From contig NZ_NVEC01000065.1 in assembly GCF_002571225.1 (NCBI RefSeq), positions 1 through 64,000 of the forward strand: DNA of 64,000 bases, given 5' to 3'. Each line of letters starts with the position of its first letter. Position 1 is the first letter of the stretch. This DNA comes from Bacillus sp. AFS059628. Its GTDB lineage: Bacteria > Bacillota > Bacilli > Bacillales > Bacillaceae_G. Shown in pieces: positions 37,935 through 46,279 of this stretch. Position numbers and translations under genes: made by a program. A model generated the notes under the pieces. The model worked only from the letters and a program-made list of their open reading frames with translations, did not search any database and was not told the origin of the DNA.

Positions 37935-38006
37935 ATTTTTAAAATAACTAATAATTGTAAATCTTCTTATTGCATTTCTAGTTTGTTCGTTATATTATTT
38001 AGTTGT

Positions 38007-38022
38007 GTTCTTGTTAAAGAAC
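38007..38022 (+). promoter_or_regulatory. SinR operator ahead of sipW
   Basis: GTTC-TTGTTAAA-GAAC, an inverted pair of SinR boxes (GTTCTYT consensus), 57 bp upstream of sipW. Another GTTCG occurs at 37985. Confidence 0.8.
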
Positions 38023-38078
38023 AAAAATGAATATTGCATACTTCAAATAATATAAAACAACGGAGAGGAAGAGAAACG

Positions 38079-38648
38079 ATGAAATTAATTTGGAAGGTGA
38101 TTAGCAACGTTATCTCATTTGTTTTATTTGCGTTGATGGTTTGCTTAGCTTTTGTAGTTATTTCTTCAAAAGCGAGTGGTGGTGATCCAACGGTAATGGG
38201 ATATCAATTTAAGAGTGTTCTTTCAGGATCGATGGAGCCAACATTTTTAACAGGATCAATCATTGCGATAGAGCCGACGAAAGATGGTTCTAAATATCAA
38301 AAAGGTGATGTTATTACTTTTAAAGAGAAAGATCAAAAAATTATCACTCACCGTATTATCGGTGTGAAAGATATAAATGGAAAAGTAATGTATGAAACAA
38401 AAGGGGATAACAACAACGGCGCTGATTTAGAACCAGTACTTGCGGAGAATGTCATTGGAAAATACGCGGATATTACAGTTCCTTATGCAGGGTATGCATT
38501 AAATTATGCAAATTCAAAAGCTGGAGCTGCTTTACTTCTTATTATTCCAGGAGTCTTTTTATTAGGATATTCCGCTATTACTATTTTTGGTGCTATTCGT
38601 AGCATAGACGGAGAAAAGAAAGAGAAAAAAGTAGAACAATCTGTCTAG
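38079..38648 (+). CDS. sipW: ER-type signal peptidase SipW
   Basis: A 189-residue type I signal peptidase with Ser-His chemistry typical of the ER/archaeal class: Ser51 in SGSMEP and His91 in ITHRIIG, in place of the bacterial Lys. There is one N-terminal and one C-terminal membrane segment (about 8-29 and 150-175). It processes TasA and CalY, whose genes follow. ATG 38079 follows GGAGAGGAAGAG; in-frame 38034 is not supported. SinR represses it, as the upstream operator suggests. Confidence 0.95.
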   Translation: MKLIWKVISNVISFVLFALMVCLAFVVISSKASGGDPTVMGYQFKSVLSGSMEPTFLTGSIIAIEPTKDGSKYQKGDVITFKEKDQKIITHRIIGVKDINGKVMYETKGDNNNGADLEPVLAENVIGKYADITVPYAGYALNYANSKAGAALLLIIPGVFLLGYSAITIFGAIRSIDGEKKEKKVEQSV

Positions 38649-38710
38649 TTCATTTGGTTATACTTTCCGTTTAGGAAGTTGACAAATATATAAATCAAGG
38701 GGATATGGAC

Positions 38711-39298
38711 ATGACTTTAAAGAAAAAATTAGGAATGGGTATCGCATCAGCAGTATTAGGAGCAGCGTTAGTTGGCGGAGGAACGTTTGCATTTTTCAGT
38801 GATAAAGAAGTGTCAAACAATACATTTGCGGCTGGTACGCTTGATTTAGCATTAAATCCATCAACAGTTGTTAATGTATCGAATTTAAAACCTGGTGATA
38901 CAGTTGAAAAAGAATTTAAATTAGAAAATAAAGGAACATTAGATATTAAAAAAGTACTACTAAAAACAGATTATAATGTAGAAGATGTGAAGAAAGATAA
39001 TAAAGATGATTTTGGTAAACATATTAAAGTAACATTCTTAAAAAATGTAGACAAGCATGAAACAATCGTAAAGGAAACAACGCTAGATAAATTGAAGGGT
39101 GACACACTTACTGCGGTAAATAACGATTTAGCTGCTTGGTTCTGGGATGAAAAAGGTATTTCTGCAGGTAAGTCTGATAAATTCAAAGTGAAATTTGAGT
39201 TCGTTAATAATAAAAAAGATCAAAATGAATTCCAGGGGGATAAGCTACAATTAACTTGGACGTTTGATGCACAACAAGGTGAAGCTGAAGGAAAATAA
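38711..39298 (+). CDS. tasA: biofilm matrix fibre protein TasA
   Basis: A 195-residue camelysin/TasA family protein. A signal peptide (LGMGIASAVLGAALVGGGTFA) precedes FFSDKEVSNNTFAAGTLDL, the hallmark of the family. Exported, cut by SipW and assembled into amyloid-like fibres of the biofilm matrix. ATG 38711 is 8 nt after AAGGGG; the ATG at 38705 is only 2 nt from it. It lies 62 bp after sipW, probably in one transcript, and ends at a strong terminator. Confidence 0.93.
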   Translation: MTLKKKLGMGIASAVLGAALVGGGTFAFFSDKEVSNNTFAAGTLDLALNPSTVVNVSNLKPGDTVEKEFKLENKGTLDIKKVLLKTDYNVEDVKKDNKDDFGKHIKVTFLKNVDKHETIVKETTLDKLKGDTLTAVNNDLAAWFWDEKGISAGKSDKFKVKFEFVNNKKDQNEFQGDKLQLTWTFDAQQGEAEGK

Positions 39299-39306
39299 TA
39301 AGGACA

Positions 39307-39344
39307 AGAAAAAGAGACTATCAAAAATGATAGTCTCTTTTTCT
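39307..39344 (+). terminator. terminator of sipW-tasA
   Basis: A perfect 17-bp stem, AGAAAAAGAGACTATCA with its complement, and a 4-nt loop. Confidence 0.9.
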
Positions 39345-39418
39345 GTTAAAAGGGAAATGTAAAAAGAAAGATAATTTTTATATCATTTTGTAATTCACTT
39401 TATTATAATAAAGATATA

Positions 39419-39434
39419 GTTCTTGATAAAGAAC
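39419..39434 (+). promoter_or_regulatory. SinR operator ahead of the DUF4047 gene
   Basis: GTTC-TTGATAAA-GAAC, one base different from the sipW operator in the middle. It lies 25 bp before the ATG, and a further GTTCG occurs at 39440. Confidence 0.8.
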
Positions 39435-39459
39435 GAGTTGTTCGATAGGAGAGATTAAA

Positions 39460-40140
39460 ATGCTGAAGCCACCTCGCAATTTTAAACAGATTCTTATATT
39501 GCCATGTTTGTGTTCTATTACTTTTTATTTAGGCTCTCAAATGATGACTTATACAGAAGCAACTTTCGTTCATGAAACGAAAGTAACGGCTACGATTTCT
39601 ACAGCAAGTATTTTTCCAAAAACAGTTGATCAATTAGCAGAACAAGCTAAGAAACATAAGGAAGTTATTTTACATGAGTATGGAGAGATGCAATCAAAAG
39701 TAACTGTTACCTCCGTTCAAGAGTTAGAACAGGCGCTTGTTACGTGGAAGCAAGGGCGGGAGAAAATAGTTGCTGAGAGAGAATCTTTACAAAAAGTGTA
39801 TAAATCAATAGAAGAACCTTATAATCAAGTACAAGAAGAGTTAAAAGGAAATACAACTGAATCGAATAAGCAAGTATTCTCGTATGTGAATGCTGGTTTT
39901 CATATAGTGAAAGAAAACTGTGAGTATGTTGATAAAGAAGTTAATTTACAAGTGATTGATAAACAAATTCAAGATTTTGAGAAGTTACTAGTAGATGAAA
40001 CAGCAAAACTAGAAGAAAGTAAGAAACAAGAAGAAGCGAAAAAGTTAGAAGAGAAGAAACAAGAGGAAGCGAAAAAATTAGAAGAGAAGAAGAAACAAGA
40101 GGAAGCAAAAAAGCAAGAAGAGAGTAAAAAACAAGAATAG
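39460..40140 (+). CDS. DUF4047 protein of the matrix locus (BC1280-like)
   Basis: A 226-residue protein. It begins with a hydrophobic segment (about 11-32, ending near FHEL-like TEATFVHE), then a helical coiled-coil-like body with many Glu/Lys/Gln, and a C-terminal low-complexity run of KLEEKKQEEAKK units from about residue 184. It sits between tasA and calY where B. cereus group genomes carry the gene known as BC1280. It has its own SinR-type operator and terminator, so it is a separate transcript of the regulon. The mode of action is not known to me. Confidence 0.8.
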   Translation: MLKPPRNFKQILILPCLCSITFYLGSQMMTYTEATFVHETKVTATISTASIFPKTVDQLAEQAKKHKEVILHEYGEMQSKVTVTSVQELEQALVTWKQGREKIVAERESLQKVYKSIEEPYNQVQEELKGNTTESNKQVFSYVNAGFHIVKENCEYVDKEVNLQVIDKQIQDFEKLLVDETAKLEESKKQEEAKKLEEKKQEEAKKLEEKKKQEEAKKQEESKKQE

Positions 40141-40183
40141 TAAGTAAAATACAGCAACATATAGAGCGAATAGCGGTTATACA

Positions 40184-40223
40184 GCCGAATAGGTGAGAGA
40201 GCATTGCGACTCACCTATTCGGC
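40184..40223 (+). terminator. long hairpin after the DUF4047 gene
   Basis: GCCGAATAGGTGAG and CTCACCTATTCGGC form a perfect 14-bp stem with a 12-nt loop. A T-rich stretch begins about 8 nt later, so it may serve as a terminator or a stability element. Confidence 0.72.
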
Positions 40224-40428
40224 GTATCCTCTTTATTTTAACGATACATGTAACAATCTAGAAGATAGGAGAAAACTAGTTGGCAGTATGATAGTGAAGG
40301 AGAATAATTAGTTTAAATATTAATTAACATTTTTTATTTCTCGATATTTTTTAGAAATTTCGGAATAATATTGAGAAATAAAAATAACTGAAAATATTAA
40401 TAAATATTTGTTGTATTTATATAGGTTT

Positions 40429-40444
40429 GTTCGTTATAATGAAC
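40429..40444 (+). promoter_or_regulatory. SinR-type operator ahead of calY
   Basis: GTTC-GTTATAAT-GAAC. The arms match the other two operators, and the spacer includes a TATAAT-like sequence that may be the -10 element. Confidence 0.72.
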
Positions 40445-40499
40445 ATAAGGTTTTTAAAAAAGAACAAATATTAGCTAATGCTAATATAGTTTTAGTTAC

Positions 40500-40522
40500 A
40501 TCTCTTATTTTAAATAAGAGAT
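40500..40522 (+). other. palindromic hairpin in the calY leader
   Basis: A perfect inverted repeat with 11-bp arms beginning ATCTCTTATTT, 40 bp before the start codon. It is likely in the 5' untranslated RNA and could stabilise the mRNA, or be a protein binding site. Confidence 0.6.
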
Positions 40523-40562
40523 AGCAATAAAAATATAAAAAAACAGCTAGGGGGAATTGATT

Positions 40563-41156
40563 GTGAGTCTGAAAAAGAAATTAGGTATGGGAGTTGCATC
40601 AGCAGCATTGGGGTTATCTTTAATTGGTGGAGGAACATTCGCATACTTTAGCGATAAAGAAGTATCGAATAATACATTTGCGGCTGGGACGTTAGATCTT
40701 ACATTAGACCCTACAACGCTTGTAGATATTAAAGATTTAAAACCAGGGGATTCTGTTAAGAAAGAGTTCTTATTAAAGAATAGCGGTTCATTAACAATTA
40801 AAGACGTTAAATTAGCGACAAAGTATACTGTGAAAGATGCAAAAGGCGATAATGCTGGTGAAGACTTTGGTAAGCACATTAAAGTGAAATTCCTTTGGAA
40901 CTGGGATAAACAAAGTGAACCTGTATATGAAACAACTTTAGCAGACTTACAAAAAACCGATCCAGATCTTTTAGCTAAAGACATCTTTGCTCCTGAGTGG
41001 GGAGAAAAGGGTGGATTAGAAGCTGGTACAGAGGATTATTTATGGGTACAATTTGAATTTGTAGATGATGGAAAAGACCAAAATATCTTCCAAGGTGATT
41101 CATTGAATTTAGAATGGACATTCAATGCTAACCAAGAAGCTGGCGAAGAAAAATAA
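40563..41156 (+). CDS. calY: camelysin CalY
   Basis: A 197-residue TasA paralogue. The signal peptide is LGMGVASAALGLSLIGGGTFA and AYFSDKEVSNNTFAAGTLDL follows, nearly identical to TasA there. The remainder diverges, with Trp-rich LWNWDKQSEP and DIFAPEWGEKGG. It is a cell-surface casein-cleaving protein and matrix subunit in the B. cereus group. I choose GTG 40563, which lies 8 nt after AGGGGG; TTG 40557 is only 2 nt away. The gene is monocistronic with its own SinR operator and terminator. Confidence 0.92.
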   Translation: MSLKKKLGMGVASAALGLSLIGGGTFAYFSDKEVSNNTFAAGTLDLTLDPTTLVDIKDLKPGDSVKKEFLLKNSGSLTIKDVKLATKYTVKDAKGDNAGEDFGKHIKVKFLWNWDKQSEPVYETTLADLQKTDPDLLAKDIFAPEWGEKGGLEAGTEDYLWVQFEFVDDGKDQNIFQGDSLNLEWTFNANQEAGEEK

Positions 41157-41187
41157 TAAAAAAGCGGGTATCCCCCGCTTTTTTTAT
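41157..41187 (+). terminator. calY terminator
   Basis: AAAGCGGG and CCCGCTTT stem followed by a T run. Confidence 0.85.
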
Positions 41188-41191
41188 AAAG

Positions 41192-41222
41192 AAAAAAGAA
41201 GTGCTGATTGTAAGCACTTCTT
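41192..41222 (-). terminator. sinR terminator
   Basis: AGAAGTGCT and AGCACTTCT stem with a 7-nt loop. On the minus strand TTCTTTTTTC follows. Confidence 0.82.
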
Positions 41223-41230
41223 TCTATTTA

Positions 41231-41554
41231 TTATTTTTGATCTTGTTTCCATTTTGTAAATTCAAGAAATTCACGAAATTGTTCTTTGGAGACGCCGGAG
41301 TTCATTGCATCTTTAACGAGCTGTGTCCATTCGGAGTCTAAGTGATTTTCCTTTGTTGTTTCATCATGAAGTAAAGTATCAACTGGAATTTGTAGAACTG
41401 CTGCAATTTTTTCAAGAAACTGAATGGAAGGGTTTTTTTGTAAATTTCGTTCTATAGAACTAATGTAAGATTTAGCAACGCCAGCTTTTTCGGCAAGTTC
41501 AGTTAATGAAATACCTTTTTGTAAACGCAGGCGTTTTATACGTTCTCCAATCAT
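41231..41554 (-). CDS. sinR: biofilm master repressor SinR
   Basis: A 107-residue protein. The N-terminal XRE domain MIGERIKRLRLQKGISLTELAEKAGVAKSYISSIERN contacts GTTCTYT boxes, and the C-terminal domain (SEWTQLVKDAMNSGVSKEQFREFLEF) is the SinI-like dimerisation helix pair. ATG 41554 is preceded by AAAGGTG; an earlier ATG at 41575 lacks a site. Represses sipW-tasA and calY, and is antagonised by SinI. It is convergent with calY and has its own promoter after sinI. Confidence 0.96.
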   Translation of the reverse strand: MIGERIKRLRLQKGISLTELAEKAGVAKSYISSIERNLQKNPSIQFLEKIAAVLQIPVDTLLHDETTKENHLDSEWTQLVKDAMNSGVSKEQFREFLEFTKWKQDQK

Positions 41555-41600
41555 ATTTGCGCACCTTTCTATCAATATGTCGTCGTCTTATGATGTCATT

Positions 41601-41631
41601 ATTATAACATAAACTTCGCTAAAAAGAACAA
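41601..41631 (-). promoter_or_regulatory. sinR promoter overlapped by a SinR box
   Basis: On the minus strand TATAAT (41606-41601) is preceded by 17 nt and GTTCTTT (41629-41623), which matches the SinR box and covers the -35 position. This suggests autoregulation of sinR. Confidence 0.6.
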
Positions 41632-41633
41632 AC

Positions 41634-41768
41634 CTATTGAGCCTGAGTGGCCGGCTTCATACGTTGGAAAAAATGTTCGATATCTTGTAGTGCGATACCA
41701 GCGTCTAGAGCTTCAAGTATTAAATCAATCCATTCTTGATCCAATGCGTCAGTCTTATCTTTGTACAA
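41634..41768 (-). CDS. sinI: SinR antagonist SinI
   Basis: A short 44-residue gene with TTG start at 41768, 7 nt after GGGAGGAA on the minus strand. The sequence DALDQEWIDLILEALDAGI followed by ALQDIEHFF matches SinI, which mimics the SinR dimerisation helices and sequesters SinR. It is directly upstream of sinR in the same direction. The TTG start and the short length make the gene easy to miss. It is expected to be under Spo0A control in related species; I cannot identify a clear Spo0A box here. Confidence 0.9.
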   Translation of the reverse strand: MYKDKTDALDQEWIDLILEALDAGIALQDIEHFFQRMKPATQAQ

Positions 41769-42111
41769 ATGTAATTCCTCCCTAATTATCGGTCATAACT
41801 GCTGCTACAGAATACGTGATAATACAATCAGATTTTGTATTTTTATGTAGTGAATTATCAAATATTTTGTAGATAAAACAAAGATAAAATCCCCATTAAA
41901 TTCCCTCTATGGCGATTATAAAGTTTCTGACAAATATTTTCAATATTTTCAGAAAACATTGTTGAATTGTGATATATTCGTATGCTAACTATGGAATTTT
42001 TACAAATATATTAAAAACATTACATAATATGACTAAATATTGAAAAAATATTGAATTTTTAATAAAATTCAATTTGTAATACATATTATTTATTAGGGGA
42101 GGAAATAAGGG
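41769..42111 (+). promoter_or_regulatory. divergent sinI and inhA1 upstream region
   Basis: A 343-bp AT-rich region. An inverted repeat TTTCTGA...TCAGAAA brackets AATATTTTCAATATT near 41928-41960. A perfect palindrome TTGAATTTT-TAAT-AAAATTCAA at 42051-42072 lies 40 bp ahead of the inhA1 ATG, probably in its leader. No gene is seen. Confidence 0.55.
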
Positions 42112-44502
42112 ATGAACAAGAAACCGTTCAAAGTTTTATCATCAATCGCTTTGACAGCTGTATTAGGTCTTTCATTCGGAGCAGGTGGCCAGTCTGCATA
42201 TGCTGAAACGCCTGTTAATAAGACAGCTACGAGCCCAGTTGATGATCATTTAATTCCGGAAGAACGTTTAGCAGATGCGCTAAAAAAACGTGGGGTAATT
42301 GATTCGAAGGCTTCAGAGACAGAAACAAAGAAAGCCGTCGAAAAATACGTAGAGAACAAAAAGGGTGAAAATCCTGGGAAAGAAGTATCAAATGGGGACC
42401 CACTTACGAAAGAAGCATCTGACTTTTTAAAGAAAGTGAAAGATGCAAAAGCAGATACGAAAGAAAAGTTAGATAAACCTGCGACAGGAACACCTGCAGC
42501 GACAGGGCCAGTTAAAGGTGGTTTAAATGGTAAAGTACCAACATCTCCAGCAAAGCAAAAAGCGTACAACGGTGATGTTCGTAAAGATAAAGTACTCGTT
42601 CTACTTGTAGAGTACGCTGACTTTAAACATAACAATATCGATAAAGAACCTGGTTATATGTATTCGGAAGACTTTAACAAAGAACATTATGAAAAAATGT
42701 TATTTGGTAATGAGCCATTCACATTAGATGATGGAAGTAAAATTGAAACATTTAAACAATATTATGAAGAGCAATCTGGCGGTAGTTATACAGTAGACGG
42801 AACAGTTACAAAATGGTTAACAGTTCCTGGTAAAGCTGCTGATTACGGTGCGGATGCTGCAAGCGGCGGTCATGATAATAAAGGACCAAAAGGACCACGT
42901 GATTTAGTAAAAGATGCATTAAAAGCAGCTGTAGATAGCGGTATTGATTTATCAGAGTTCGACCAATTCGATCAATACGATGTAAATGGCGATGGAAATC
43001 AAAATCAACCGGACGGTTTAATCGATCACTTAATGATTATTCATGCAGGTGTTGGACAAGAAGCAGGCGGTGGTAAATTAGGTGACGATGCAATTTGGTC
43101 ACATCGCTGGACTGTTGGACCGAAACCATTCCCAATCGAAGGCACACAAGCGAAAGTTCCGTATTGGGGAGGAAAGATGGCAGCATTTGACTACACAATT
43201 GAGCCAGAAGATGGCGCAGTTGGTGTATTCGCACATGAATATGGTCATGATTTAGGTCTTCCAGATGAGTATGATACACAATATAGCGGTCAAGGTGAGC
43301 CGATTGAATCTTGGTCTATTATGAGTGGCGGTAGCTGGGCTGGTAAAATTGCAGGAACAACGCCAACAAGTTTCTCACCGCAAAATAAAGAGTTTTTCCA
43401 AAAAACAATCGGTGGTAACTGGGCAAATATCGTAGAAGTAGATTACGAGAAATTAAATAAAGGTATTGGTCTAGCAACATATTTAGACCAAAGTGTTACG
43501 AAATCTAACCGTCCAGGTATGATTCGTGTAAACTTACCTGATAAAGATGTAAAAACAATTGCCCCAGCATTTGGTAAACAGTATTACTACAGCACAAAAG
43601 GTGACGATCTTCATACGAAGATGGAAACACCACTGTTCGATTTAACGAATGCAACGACTGCAAAATTTGATTTCAAATCATTATATGAAATTGAAGCAGA
43701 GTATGACTTCCTTGAAGTACATGCTGTAACAGAAGATGGTAAACAAACGTTAATTGAAAGACTTGGTGAGAAAGCTAATAATGGAAATGCAGATTCGACA
43801 AATGGAAAATGGATTGACAAATCATATGACTTAAGCCAATTCAAAGGTAAGAAAGTAAAATTAACATTTGATTACATTACTGATGGTGGTTTAGCATTAA
43901 ATGGATTTGCTCTTGATAATGCTTCATTAACAGTAGATGGTAAAGTAGTATTCTCTGATGATGCAGAAGGGACACCACAATTAAAATTAGACGGCTTCGT
44001 TGTATCTAACGGAACTGAGAAGAAAAAACATAACTATTATGTAGAGTGGAGAAACTATGCTGGTGCAGATAACGCATTGAAATTTGCACGCGGTCCAGTA
44101 TTTAACACTGGTATGGTTGTATGGTATGCGGATTCAGCTTACACAGATAACTGGGTTGGCGTACATCCAGGACACGGTTTCCTTGGGGTAGTTGATTCTC
44201 ACCCAGAAGCAATTGTAGGAACTTTAAATGGTAAACCGACAGTTAAGAGTAGTACACGATTCCAAATTGCTGATGCGGCGTTCTCATTCGACAAAACACC
44301 AGCTTGGAAAGTTGTATCTCCAACGCGTGGAACATTTACGTATGATGGCTTAGCGGGTGTACCGAAGTTTGATGATTCAAAAACGTATATTAATCAACAG
44401 ATTCCAGATGCAGGACGTATTTTACCGAATCTTGGCCTGAAGTTTGAAGTAGTAGGACAAGCTGATGATAATTCTGCAGGTGCTGTTCGTTTATATCGTT
44501 AA
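42112..44502 (+). CDS. inhA1: secreted M6 metalloprotease immune inhibitor A1
   Basis: A 796-residue secreted zinc protease. Signal peptide (about 1-31, ending SAYA), a propeptide to about residue 150, then an M6 catalytic domain with HEYGHD at 375-380 and the downstream Glu in LPDEYD. A Met-turn is in WSIMSGG. The C-terminal part has jelly-roll-like strands ([20 protein letters not shown]). It degrades antibacterial peptides and host proteins. Its place next to sinI identifies InhA1 rather than InhA2 or A3. ATG 42112 follows GGGGAGGA. Confidence 0.96.
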   Translation: MNKKPFKVLSSIALTAVLGLSFGAGGQSAYAETPVNKTATSPVDDHLIPEERLADALKKRGVIDSKASETETKKAVEKYVENKKGENPGKEVSNGDPLTKEASDFLKKVKDAKADTKEKLDKPATGTPAATGPVKGGLNGKVPTSPAKQKAYNGDVRKDKVLVLLVEYADFKHNNIDKEPGYMYSEDFNKEHYEKMLFGNEPFTLDDGSKIETFKQYYEEQSGGSYTVDGTVTKWLTVPGKAADYGADAASGGHDNKGPKGPRDLVKDALKAAVDSGIDLSEFDQFDQYDVNGDGNQNQPDGLIDHLMIIHAGVGQEAGGGKLGDDAIWSHRWTVGPKPFPIEGTQAKVPYWGGKMAAFDYTIEPEDGAVGVFAHEYGHDLGLPDEYDTQYSGQGEPIESWSIMSGGSWAGKIAGTTPTSFSPQNKEFFQKTIGGNWANIVEVDYEKLNKGIGLATYLDQSVTKSNRPGMIRVNLPDKDVKTIAPAFGKQYYYSTKGDDLHTKMETPLFDLTNATTAKFDFKSLYEIEAEYDFLEVHAVTEDGKQTLIERLGEKANNGNADSTNGKWIDKSYDLSQFKGKKVKLTFDYITDGGLALNGFALDNASLTVDGKVVFSDDAEGTPQLKLDGFVVSNGTEKKKHNYYVEWRNYAGADNALKFARGPVFNTGMVVWYADSAYTDNWVGVHPGHGFLGVVDSHPEAIVGTLNGKPTVKSSTRFQIADAAFSFDKTPAWKVVSPTRGTFTYDGLAGVPKFDDSKTYINQQIPDAGRILPNLGLKFEVVGQADDNSAGAVRLYR

Positions 44503-44508
44503 TACAGT

Positions 44509-44545
44509 AAAACTACCGAGAGATTTTCTTTCGGTAGTTTTTTTG
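44509..44545 (+). terminator. inhA1 terminator
   Basis: AAAACTACCG and CGGTAGTTTT stem with T run. Confidence 0.88.
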
Positions 44546-44673
44546 TGAGCAATGAATTTTATATAAAAGAAGAAATTATATATAATGTAACTTTATGAAT
44601 AGAAATTTATTATAGATAAAGTCTATATAAATAATGAAAGAATTGGATAAAAATAGTGGGAGAAGGTGAATGA

Positions 44674-46041
44674 ATGAGTGTTTCTTCTATTGTAAATAAA
44701 CAAAAAGCATATTTTTATAATGGTCATACGAGAAGTATAGAAGTGAGAAAGAATAATTTGAACAAGCTTTATGAAGGCATTCAGCGTTTTGAAGAAGAAA
44801 TATTTCAGGCATTGAAATTAGATTTAAATAAGTCAGCTCACGAGTCATTTACAACGGAAGTTGGATATGTATTAAAGGAAATTTCCTTTCAATTGAAGCA
44901 TATTTCATCGTGGAGTAAACCGAAGCGAGTTCGAACAGCACTTACTCACTTTGGATCAAAAGGAAAAGTAGTGCCAGAGCCATATGGTGTGACACTTATT
45001 ATCGCGCCGTGGAATTATCCGTTTCAATTAGCAATTGCACCACTTGTAGGAGCGCTGGCAGCTGGAAATACAATCGTTTTAAAGCCGTCAGAGTTAACGC
45101 CAAACGTTTCTAAAGTACTAACGAGAATGTTAGGTGAATTATTCCAAGAAGAGCTTGTAGCGGTAGTAGAAGGCGGCGTTGAAGAGAGTACAGCTTTGCT
45201 GAAGGAACCATTTGATTATATTTTCTTTACAGGTAGTGTGGGCGTTGGGAAGGTTGTCATGGAGGCAGCTGCGAAACAGTTGACGCCGCTTACGTTAGAA
45301 CTTGGCGGAAAAAGCCCATGTATTGTACATAAAGATGCAAAAATAGACGTAACAGCAAGAAGAATTGTTTGGGGGAAGTTTTTAAATGCAGGGCAAACGT
45401 GTGTAGCACCTGATTATATGTATGTGCATGCTTCCGTGAAAGAACAGTTAATTGAAGCGTTGCGACATGAAATTGAGGAGCAGTATGGAAAAGAGCCACT
45501 GCACAATGATAATTATGTACGAATTGTGAGTGAACGTCATTTTGAACGTTTATGTACGTTTTTGAAAGATGGTAAAACTGTAATTGGCGGGAACTATAAT
45601 AAAGAAACTTTACATATAGAACCAACGGTGTTAACTAATGTTACATGGAACAGTGCTGTTATGGAAGACGAAATTTTTGGTCCGATTTTACCAATTATAG
45701 AATACAACAACATAGAAGAGGTAATTGACAAGATTCAGCAACATCCGAAGCCGTTAGCGTTATATGTATTTTCTGAAGATAAAGAAGTACAAAGGCAGGT
45801 AACGAGTAATATTTCGTATGGCGGAGGCTGTATTAATGATGTTGTCTATCATCTTGCAACGCCATATTTACCTTTTGGTGGCGTCGGAAGTAGTGGATTA
45901 GGGAGTTATCATGGGGAAGAAAGTTTTCGGACTTTTTCACATTATAAAAGCATTTTAGCCCAATCTACGGCGTTCGATATGAAAATTCGTTACTCTTCTA
46001 CAAAAAGTGCTTTAAAATTCATACGAAAGTTGTTAAAATGA
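44674..46041 (+). CDS. aldehyde dehydrogenase (YwdH-like)
   Basis: A 455-residue NAD(P)-dependent aldehyde dehydrogenase. The catalytic Cys243 is in GQTCVAPDY and the general base Glu209 in LELGGKSP; the cofactor region has PWNYPF (112-117) and FTGSVGVGK (185-193). It matches the short ALDH class 3 type, with a hydrophobic C-terminus, which favours long-chain or aromatic aldehydes. ATG 44674 follows AGAAGG. It is a single gene with a terminator; the physiological substrate is unknown. Confidence 0.92.
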   Translation: MSVSSIVNKQKAYFYNGHTRSIEVRKNNLNKLYEGIQRFEEEIFQALKLDLNKSAHESFTTEVGYVLKEISFQLKHISSWSKPKRVRTALTHFGSKGKVVPEPYGVTLIIAPWNYPFQLAIAPLVGALAAGNTIVLKPSELTPNVSKVLTRMLGELFQEELVAVVEGGVEESTALLKEPFDYIFFTGSVGVGKVVMEAAAKQLTPLTLELGGKSPCIVHKDAKIDVTARRIVWGKFLNAGQTCVAPDYMYVHASVKEQLIEALRHEIEEQYGKEPLHNDNYVRIVSERHFERLCTFLKDGKTVIGGNYNKETLHIEPTVLTNVTWNSAVMEDEIFGPILPIIEYNNIEEVIDKIQQHPKPLALYVFSEDKEVQRQVTSNISYGGGCINDVVYHLATPYLPFGGVGSSGLGSYHGEESFRTFSHYKSILAQSTAFDMKIRYSSTKSALKFIRKLLK

Positions 46042-46080
46042 TGATGGTGTTTATCAGTAGGCGTAGCCGTATGATAATAG

Positions 46081-46107
46081 CCCCTTCGTAATGGAAGGGG
46101 TTTTTCT
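46081..46107 (+). terminator. terminator
   Basis: CCCCTTC and GAAGGGG stem with T run, 39 bp after the aldehyde dehydrogenase. Confidence 0.85.
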
Positions 46108-46279
46108 GTTCGAGATTATGTATCATGCGAAAATGAATCAAACATACTACATAAAGAATAGAAGTGAACGCTTGCTAAATAACCATTTTTGTTTGGATCG
46201 AAACAAAAAATAGTCTATAGAACATAAATATGTATTCATGAATATAAAAATTAAAATTTAAGGTAGATTGGACGGGAAA

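Larger units (their letters stand above)
40224..40562 (+). promoter_or_regulatory. calY upstream region
   Basis: A roughly 340-bp AT-rich region between the DUF4047 terminator and calY. It holds the SinR operator, a second AAAGAAC box near 40459, the palindrome TTAGC-TAAT-GCTAA (40471-40484) and the leader hairpin at 40500-40522. No gene is seen. Confidence 0.55.

Noticed and set aside
40010-40139. Repetitive block that could be mistaken for a direct-repeat array
   Set aside because: It is the coding sequence for the Lys/Glu/Gln repeats of the DUF4047 protein; units are in frame and there are no spacers, so it is not CRISPR.
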